Shown here: positions 7,654 through 13,404 of the stretch, one piece after another
How positions within the stretch are numbered: position 1 is the stretch's first letter
Layout: every line of letters begins with the position of its first letter
NCBI GenBank assembly: GCA_003489505.1
Contig: DNMA01000066.1
Coordinates: 1 to 13,404, forward strand
Direction of reading: 5' to 3'
Origin: Legionellales bacterium
GTDB lineage: Bacteria > Pseudomonadota > Gammaproteobacteria > Legionellales > Legionellaceae
DNA length: 13,404 nt
The notes under the pieces: model-generated
What the model was told of the DNA's origin: nothing
Databases searched by the model: none
Seen by the model: the letters and a program-made list of their open reading frames with translations, nothing else
Made by a program: the position numbers and the translations under genes

Positions 7654-10600
7654 ATGCAAAATGCTCTAGAAGCTTCTAAGCTTGTAGTTCGAATGACCGC
7701 TGATGATAGACAAGCCATTAATCGCATGATTCGGCATAAATGCGAAGAATTTGAATCTGTGGTTCAAAAAGGCGTAGTTGCTATGCTTAACGCCCAAGAA
7801 GAAAGTGAAAAACTTGCCGAAAAACGTGCTGAATATTTAAGTTTTTTAAGTACACGTAATCAGCAGAAAAAAGAACAATTAAGACAGATTAGTCAAGCGA
7901 CAAGAGAAGCGGTAAGCTCTGCTCCCATGGGTATGGATGCTGCTGGTCAAGTTGTCATTTCAAGTGCTGCAAGAGCAGGTGATGCGCTCTTAGATAGTGC
8001 AGAACAAAAACGCCAACAAACCGAAGCAGAGGAAAGATTGTTCTCTGCACAAATGCTTTTTTACATCCCCCCTCAAGATTATGAAAAAATTGCAAAACGA
8101 GTCGCGGGTATCTTGAGTTATCGTTATCAGTTATTAATTTTTCGATTAGCCGCTGGTGAAGACGGTTATATTAAACTGGCTAATTTTTTTGTAAGCTCCA
8201 TGAAAAACTATGCCATTGCAAGGCTTCGTGAACAAAAAAATAATGTGGTACGAGCACTGATTAATGCAGCCATCCCCCCTTCAACCGACACCATCCGCTA
8301 TCGAGATTGGCCAAGCATTGATATTGCAAACTTCAGAACACGTCTTAGTAGATGTGGCACGCGAAAAACCTTAGAACTTGATGAAGCTGCCAATCAAATT
8401 GTGAAACGCTGTGGTCCTGCTGTGCGCGCTTTATTAGGTGGCTATTTAACTTATGTCGACCCAGAAACAGGAATAATCAAAAATTATCAAGCCTATACCA
8501 TTATTGGCGCTTTAAACCATTCTTTAATTTTAAATGGTGACGCCAGAATTCATGCAGGCATTTTACCCAAACATCGACCATATCTCGCTCTTGATGGCAA
8601 TGTGAAATATCCTATAATCTTATTAGGGCAAGGAGAAACCACTGCAGATTTAGGGGTAAATTTTGCCACCCAAACCACCGATGTCATCCTCGATGAAATC
8701 CATCGTGAAGCTTTAAAAAGACTGGTTCCTAATTTTTTTACTCATGAAGTCTCTTATCAACTCGATAAGGCATGTACTGAAGTATCTTCCTTTGGGGATG
8801 TACGTTATGCTGAAGAAAAATATGAATGTCCCTGGACTCAAAAACGCCAAAATCTGTGGCAACAACGGCTACAAGCAATTTTTCTTGCAAAAAAAGAACC
8901 TTTTGCTGTTGATGAAATTGAAGCTTTTGATGAATCATCGCAATTACGTGCGATGCTGACTTCTGCCAATCAACATTATTTAAACACCAAACTTGAAGAT
9001 GCCCAAGCCATTGACAGTGAAGCACAAGAAGCCATTGCTTTGGTGTTTCAAACCCATGGCGACTTGGCGCTCCAAAAAAAATATGCTGCTGATACAGCTA
9101 AATATGCTTTATTTGCAACTCAAGAACTGATGTATAGCATGCACTATGCCCAAAATTTTTCTAGAGAGCATTTTATTCTAGCAAGAAAACTCATTGAATC
9201 TGCAAATTTAGCCATTTTTGCATCTCGGGATTTTGCTTTTATAGAAACATTTAAATACCAAGAAACCTTATTAGGTATTCAAAGTATGTCCAAAACATTA
9301 AAGGCAATACAAGCAACCCAGCAGCTTTATGAAAGCCATTTTCATATCATTTTAGAAGCTATTGAAGACTTACCTTATTTTATTCATGCCCAGCAAATTA
9401 TTGAGCGAGAGACACAAAGTAGTTATCGCAAAGTTCGGCTTCTTCGCACCCAAATTAGCGAACATCTCAGAGAAATGCAAAAAATGGTGGAAATGGGACA
9501 AGCCATCATGCAATACGACGAAGAATTTTTAAGCTCGCCACTCAACTTAGAGACAGCCTATCAGGAGGTATTAGAAGAAATTGCTCGCTATCGAGAAGCT
9601 TTCTATGCGCAAACCCCTGAAGATATCCCAGGCATGATTCATTTGATGAAGATGGGTCTTGAAGAAAGTCATTTCCTCTTGAGCTTTTTAGAAAATATTC
9701 AAAAAAAACCTGCGGGTAATCCAGTCAGTGTTGAATTAGGTCCTGAAGGTATGCTAGTTACTCTCCGAGAAGAGCTGACCCAACACCAAGCCCAGCTGTT
9801 ACAACTACAATCTCAAGAGACCCTCACCGGTTGGTTTGTCAATGCACAGTATCAAGCACGGATGGAGCAAACCGCTGTATTGCTTGAAACGGTTAAGTCC
9901 CACAGTCAAAGCTTGCATAGGTTATTTCAAAAAATAACCTATGCATTTCATCATGAAGACGCTGAAATTACCCAACGTGTGCAAAGCTTTTTTAAAAGAG
10001 CTTTATTTTCCATGCAGTTTAATTTTTTAAGTTATTTAAACACCCAAACCTCAAAAGATGATCACTTTCAAATACTGTATCAAAAAACCAAACGACTTTA
10101 TCTTTGTCATCAGCTCAATGCGACACAACTTGCTGAACAACAGTATCAGCGCTCTCTAGAGTTTGCAGGCAGTCTAACCCGCGAAATGTCTGTTACAGAA
10201 GTGAGTAAAATGGTACAGCAAATTAAAAAAGATAAAAATGACTTAGAATTACGCGTACGCCATGATATTGAAATCTTTGATTTGGGTATCGCTCGGGCAC
10301 ATCTTATCTATCGAGATGCTGAACCATGTTTTCAAGATATGCTTGAAATGACTAATAAGCTCGAATCTATTCGGGAAAATACCGATAAAATTGAATTTTT
10401 AAATTTTGATGCAGCCTATGCAGATGATGCTGAGTACCGTTTTAAAACTCAAGAAGAAATTATCAGTTATTTTGAGGCTAAATGCTTTGAAATCATGGAG
10501 CAAGTTTTACAACTAGAACTGTTCCCGGCAGATGAACATGAATTTTTACAAACCCGAATGAAATTAGAATTGAATCATTTCAAAGATAGTTTGAAAGATA

Positions 10601-11616
10601 ATCCCCACTTGCCTTTTAACCAATTGTTAGGGATTCATTTTTTATGTAAAGTTGTTAAAAGTATCGCACAAATTGAATTTAAAAAAATAACTGGCTTTCA
10701 AACCCTAAGCGAGCTGAAAAAACAATTCGACCGACTGAGTGGATTGAATCAAACTGATTTATGTGACTTAAATATTGCCCAGAAAAAAGCCTTAAAACTT
10801 CTAAAAAAATCTTTTCATGGCATGTTAATCCTGAACCAAAAAGCAAAAAGATTCAGGGTGGAAGCTTCTCTTTCTGATTTACGACAAACCAGTTATACCA
10901 AAAGTACATTAATTTGGTCAGGCCGTTTAAGTATTGCCGAGCAAAAGTGGATTGATAAAAAAATAAATCGACAATCCCGAAAATTACTAGAAAATGCCAC
11001 TGATTATAAGTCACCTTCACGCATGGCTTTTTCTTTTATTTTTGCTTTGGTCAATGAACATCTGATTAGCAAAAAAAGAAATTTAAATCGGCTGAGAAAA
11101 ATTGAAAACGATTTAGAAAAAATCAAGCTTTTACCGCTTGATTTGGACTCCAGCACGCCAGAAGAAAACCTTACACATGAGCGTTTATTGCAACAAAAAA
11201 GACAATTTACACAAATCATTGATAGTAAAATTCGTATTTTTGAAAAAGAATTAGATGATTTAGCCTTATCTAGAAAACTACTCGTTCGAAAAGTCATCGG
11301 CTTATTCTTTTTTGAATGGAAAGAAAAAAGTTTTGAATCCCCACCCACCCAACATAGCTTTTTTAAATTAGCTCAGGTGATTGCAAACCAAAAAACTGCT
11401 GCAATAGAAGCTACCCTCAGCACAGCAGAAGTTACTGAGGCTCAGTACTCAATTGAAGCATTAGAGACATGGTTTGAATCATTCAATAAAAGTTGTGAAC
11501 AATGTTTTTCTTCAAAGTTTTCTAAAAACAGTTCGGAGCTTAGTGAAGAGTTAGCCGCAGCATTTGAAACCAGCTTGATGAGTCCGAAAAAAAGTGGAAG
11601 CGGCTTACGGAATTAA
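7654..11616 (+). CDS. Large helical/coiled-coil cytoplasmic protein of unknown function; possible secreted effector
   Basis: A 1320-aa protein that I do not recognise. There is no signal peptide or convincing membrane segment. Residues 1-130 are rich in Glu, Lys, Gln and Arg and predicted helical. Residues about 134-360 look more globular, with TYVDPETG near 267 and an LLGQGETTADLG stretch near 325. The remainder is largely charged helix, with heptad-like stretches near 697-720, 849-870 and 1139-1230 that suggest coiled coils. The extreme C-terminus (ELSEELAAAFETSL followed by KKSGSGLRN) has glutamates at -16, -22, -23 and -26, many small residues and Leu at -3. This is compatible with Dot/Icm type IV secretion signals (glutamate-rich block, hydrophobic -3/-4), but such signals are degenerate. 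The ATG at 7654 is chosen for its AAGGA spacing. The gene has its own promoter-like region, sits between a pseudogene and proS, and is uninterrupted over 4 kb, so it appears to be under selection. A structural or filament-like protein is the main alternative. Confidence 0.8.
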   Translation: MQNALEASKLVVRMTADDRQAINRMIRHKCEEFESVVQKGVVAMLNAQEESEKLAEKRAEYLSFLSTRNQQKKEQLRQISQATREAVSSAPMGMDAAGQVVISSAARAGDALLDSAEQKRQQTEAEERLFSAQMLFYIPPQDYEKIAKRVAGILSYRYQLLIFRLAAGEDGYIKLANFFVSSMKNYAIARLREQKNNVVRALINAAIPPSTDTIRYRDWPSIDIANFRTRLSRCGTRKTLELDEAANQIVKRCGPAVRALLGGYLTYVDPETGIIKNYQAYTIIGALNHSLILNGDARIHAGILPKHRPYLALDGNVKYPIILLGQGETTADLGVNFATQTTDVILDEIHREALKRLVPNFFTHEVSYQLDKACTEVSSFGDVRYAEEKYECPWTQKRQNLWQQRLQAIFLAKKEPFAVDEIEAFDESSQLRAMLTSANQHYLNTKLEDAQAIDSEAQEAIALVFQTHGDLALQKKYAADTAKYALFATQELMYSMHYAQNFSREHFILARKLIESANLAIFASRDFAFIETFKYQETLLGIQSMSKTLKAIQATQQLYESHFHIILEAIEDLPYFIHAQQIIERETQSSYRKVRLLRTQISEHLREMQKMVEMGQAIMQYDEEFLSSPLNLETAYQEVLEEIARYREAFYAQTPEDIPGMIHLMKMGLEESHFLLSFLENIQKKPAGNPVSVELGPEGMLVTLREELTQHQAQLLQLQSQETLTGWFVNAQYQARMEQTAVLLETVKSHSQSLHRLFQKITYAFHHEDAEITQRVQSFFKRALFSMQFNFLSYLNTQTSKDDHFQILYQKTKRLYLCHQLNATQLAEQQYQRSLEFAGSLTREMSVTEVSKMVQQIKKDKNDLELRVRHDIEIFDLGIARAHLIYRDAEPCFQDMLEMTNKLESIRENTDKIEFLNFDAAYADDAEYRFKTQEEIISYFEAKCFEIMEQVLQLELFPADEHEFLQTRMKLELNHFKDSLKDNPHLPFNQLLGIHFLCKVVKSIAQIEFKKITGFQTLSELKKQFDRLSGLNQTDLCDLNIAQKKALKLLKKSFHGMLILNQKAKRFRVEASLSDLRQTSYTKSTLIWSGRLSIAEQKWIDKKINRQSRKLLENATDYKSPSRMAFSFIFALVNEHLISKKRNLNRLRKIENDLEKIKLLPLDLDSSTPEENLTHERLLQQKRQFTQIIDSKIRIFEKELDDLALSRKLLVRKVIGLFFFEWKEKSFESPPTQHSFFKLAQVIANQKTAAIEATLSTAEVTEAQYSIEALETWFESFNKSCEQCFSSKFSKNSSELSEELAAAFETSLMSPKKSGSGLRN
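9914..9945. repeat. Perfect 14-bp stem, 4-base loop hairpin inside the large gene
   Basis: The arms TGCATAGGTTATTT (9914-9927) and AAATAACCTATGCA (9932-9945) are exact reverse complements around the loop CAAA. In the protein this is HRLFQKITYAFH (residues about 755-766). No T-run follows, so it is not a standard terminator. A perfect stem this long is unlikely by chance in a window of this size. It may be an mRNA structure, a protein-binding palindrome or a replication-generated inverted repeat. Confidence 0.7.
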
Positions 11617-11618
11617 GC

Positions 11619-11624
11619 TATAAT
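11619..11624 (+). promoter_or_regulatory. Perfect TATAAT -10 box upstream of proS
   Basis: The hexamer TATAAT lies three bases after the stop of the large gene, placing a transcription start near 11631 and a short leader of about 23 bases before proS. No good -35 hexamer is present 16-18 bases upstream (the sequence there is GGAAGC-like) and no extended TG is visible. It could be a weak or activator-dependent proS promoter, or chance. Confidence 0.4.
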
Positions 11625-11653
11625 CAGTTCTTTTAAAATCATGGGAAAAATGC

Positions 11654-13351
11654 ATGCGTGCTTCACAATTATTGATTTCAACCTTAAAAGAAAATCCTAA
11701 TGATGCTGAATTGGCTTCACATCGTTTGATGCTCCGTGCAGGACTCATACGAAAATTGGGTTCTGGTCTTTATACTTGGATGCCATTAGGCCTTAAAATT
11801 TTAAGAAAAATTGAAACCATTATTCGTGAAGAAATGCATCGCGCTGGCGCCCAAGAGGTTTTAATGCCAGCGGTGCAACCTGCTGAACTTTGGGAAGAAA
11901 CCGGCCGTTGGGAGACTTTTGGAAATCAATTACTAAAAATGTATGATTCTCAAAATCGAGCCTATTGTTTTGGGCCAACCCATGAAGAAGTGATTACTGA
12001 TTTACTGCGCAAAGAACTCAAATCTTATAAGCAACTGCCTTTAAATCTTTATCAGATTCAAACCAAGTTTCGTGATGAAATTCGCCCACGATTTGGGGTG
12101 ATGCGTGCCAGAGAGTTTTTAATGAAAGATGCTTATTCTTTTCATTTAAAGATGTCTTGTTTGGAAGAAACCTACCAAAAAATGTATGAGGCTTACAATC
12201 GTGTACTCAATCGCATGGGTCTTGATTTTCGCCCCGTTGAAGCCGATACCGGTGCTATCGGTGGTGCGGTATCACATGAGTTCCAAGTCTTGGCGGATGC
12301 CGGTGAAGATATTGTGATTTATAGTGATGAGGGAGCTTATGCTGCCAATATTGAATTGGCTAAAGCACGAGTGCCTGCCAAAGAAACAGAAAAAGCACCG
12401 GGCGCATTTGAAAAAATTCACACCCTTGGCGATAAAACCATTGCTCAAGTCAGCAAAACATTAAAATTAGATGACTCACGTGTCCTCAAAACCCTCATTG
12501 TTGAAGGTGATGAAGCTCATCCATTAGTTGCCTTGGTTCTCAAAGGTGATGATGAACTCAATGAAGTCAAAGCTATCAAACATCCATGGATTAAAAGCCC
12601 TCTGCGCTTTATTCCTGAAGAGGAGTTAATTGAAAAACATCAATTGTCTTCTGGCTATTTGGGTCCTATTGATTTAAATCTTCCGGTGATTGTTGATGAA
12701 TTTGCCTATGCATTAAACTGGTTTGCCTGTGGGGCGAATGAAAAAGACTATCATTTTATCCATGCCGATTGGTCGATGTTAAACAATCCCGAGTTATTTG
12801 ATTTACGTTCTGTGAAAGAAGGTGATATCAGTCCAGATGGCAAGGGCAAGTTAAAAGCTTGTCGTGGCATTGAAGTTGGACATGTTTTCCAATTAGGTCA
12901 AAAATACAGTGAGGCCATGAAATTACAGGTTCTTGATGAAAATGGTAAACCACAAACGCCTTTCATGGGCTGCTACGGCCTGGGCGTCAGCCGATTAGTT
13001 GCAGCAGCTATCGAACAACATCATGATGACAGAGGGATTATTTGGCCACAAGCGATTGCCCCTTTTGATATTGTTATCATTCCAATGCTTGGCAAAAATC
13101 CTGAAGCGATTGGCGAGCTCACTGAAACTGTTTATCAACAATTAAAAAATCAAGGTTTTGATGTGTTAATTGATGATAGAAAAGAACGAGCAGGTGTCTT
13201 GTTTGCAGACCACGACCTCTTAGGCGTTCCACACCGACTGGTTATTGGTGAAAAAACATTGAATGAAGGCACCATTGAATATAAAAATCGAGCCAGTGGT
13301 GAAGTTAGTCACATTCCCTGTGCTGAGCTTCTCGAAAAATTCAAATGTTGA
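11654..13351 (+). CDS. proS: Prolyl-tRNA synthetase ProS, bacterial type with editing domain
   Basis: Cytoplasmic class II aminoacyl-tRNA synthetase that charges tRNA-Pro. The 565-aa product matches the E. coli enzyme (572 aa) along its length. It has the substrate loop GPTHEE at 107-112, motif 2 TKFRDEIRPR at 137-146 and motif 3 GCYGLGVSR at 439-447, followed by the C-terminal anticodon-binding domain. Between motifs 2 and 3, about residues 225-400, lies the YbaK-like INS domain that hydrolyses mischarged Ala-tRNA-Pro, with its GxxGP motif at 334-338 (GYLGP). The start ATG has GGGAAA at 11643-11648; nearby ATGs at 11641 and 11650 are out of frame. The gene follows the large unknown gene by 37 bases. 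Its last codons run directly into a probable insertion-sequence end, but the protein length is normal. Confidence 0.97.
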   Translation: MRASQLLISTLKENPNDAELASHRLMLRAGLIRKLGSGLYTWMPLGLKILRKIETIIREEMHRAGAQEVLMPAVQPAELWEETGRWETFGNQLLKMYDSQNRAYCFGPTHEEVITDLLRKELKSYKQLPLNLYQIQTKFRDEIRPRFGVMRAREFLMKDAYSFHLKMSCLEETYQKMYEAYNRVLNRMGLDFRPVEADTGAIGGAVSHEFQVLADAGEDIVIYSDEGAYAANIELAKARVPAKETEKAPGAFEKIHTLGDKTIAQVSKTLKLDDSRVLKTLIVEGDEAHPLVALVLKGDDELNEVKAIKHPWIKSPLRFIPEEELIEKHQLSSGYLGPIDLNLPVIVDEFAYALNWFACGANEKDYHFIHADWSMLNNPELFDLRSVKEGDISPDGKGKLKACRGIEVGHVFQLGQKYSEAMKLQVLDENGKPQTPFMGCYGLGVSRLVAAAIEQHHDDRGIIWPQAIAPFDIVIIPMLGKNPEAIGELTETVYQQLKNQGFDVLIDDRKERAGVLFADHDLLGVPHRLVIGEKTLNEGTIEYKNRASGEVSHIPCAELLEKFKC

Positions 13352-13404
13352 CGTCCTCCCCGACCTAAAGAGACGAGGATTCCTCTGGCCATGCGTTCAT
13401 GACT
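13348..13404 (-). mobile_element. Probable terminal end of an IS200/IS605-type (TnpB) element, cut by the window edge
   Basis: Starting at TTGAC (13348-13352), which contains the proS stop, the sequence reads CGTCCTCCCCGACCTAAAG and then GACGAGGATTCC. This closely resembles the hairpin tips I recall from IS200/IS605 elements carrying tnpB. An imperfect stem pairs TCCTC (13354-13358) with GAGGA (13375-13379) plus some inner pairs. In related elements the right end reads GGGGAGGACGTCA, which is the reverse complement here, so tnpB would lie beyond the window on the minus strand, converging on proS. Identification is from memory of the pattern, without a transposase gene in view. A proS terminator hairpin is the alternative, though no T-run follows. 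Confidence 0.45.

Noticed and set aside
8738..9025. Minus-strand and alternate-frame open frames opposite the large gene
   Set aside because: They are nested in coding sequence, have no start signals and no recognisable product.
11004..11348. Minus-strand open frame of 114 codons within the large gene
   Set aside because: It lies wholly opposite a well-supported coding region and has low-complexity Lys/Ser/Phe composition, as expected of an antisense shadow.

Overview
The window is an AT-rich stretch of what looks like a gammaproteobacterial chromosome. The evidence is the msbA-lpxK pair, a gammaproteobacterial-type TtcA and a bacterial-type prolyl-tRNA synthetase with an editing insertion. 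A 1320-residue cytoplasmic protein that I cannot assign to any family, a decayed ATPase gene and a probable insertion-sequence end suggest a host-associated lineage, perhaps Legionella/Coxiella-like. That placement is inference from gene content and base composition, not from a marker phylogeny.

Layout: all intact genes lie on the + strand. Positions 1-212 are a very AT-rich leader. From 213 to 7050 five genes are packed with short gaps or overlaps: msbA (lipid A flippase), lpxK (lipid A 4'-kinase, overlapping msbA by 26 bp), a secreted protein resembling the AttH/carotenoid-hydratase lipocalin-like fold, ttcA (tRNA 2-thiocytidine synthesis, 4-bp ATGA overlap) and a SulP transporter fused through a STAS domain to a beta-carbonic anhydrase. 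Positions 7051-7545 hold the broken C-terminal half of a DUF4143-type AAA ATPase gene. A short regulatory stretch follows, with a perfect 12-bp inverted repeat around a candidate promoter. It precedes the 1320-aa gene of unknown function (7654-11616). proS follows at 11654-13351 with a perfect TATAAT just upstream. The last 50 or so bases resemble the terminal hairpin of an IS200/IS605-type element abutting the proS stop codon.

How the genes work together: msbA and lpxK act in one pathway, LpxK phosphorylating the lipid A precursor and MsbA flipping core-lipid A across the inner membrane. ttcA and proS are tRNA housekeeping genes. The SulP-carbonic anhydrase fusion probably couples anion, likely bicarbonate, transport to CO2/bicarbonate interconversion. 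The large protein has its own apparent promoter, no signal peptide or membrane segment, helical and coiled-coil stretches, and a C-terminus compatible with a type IV (Dot/Icm-like) secretion signal. It is the best candidate here for something undescribed, but its function cannot be read from the sequence.
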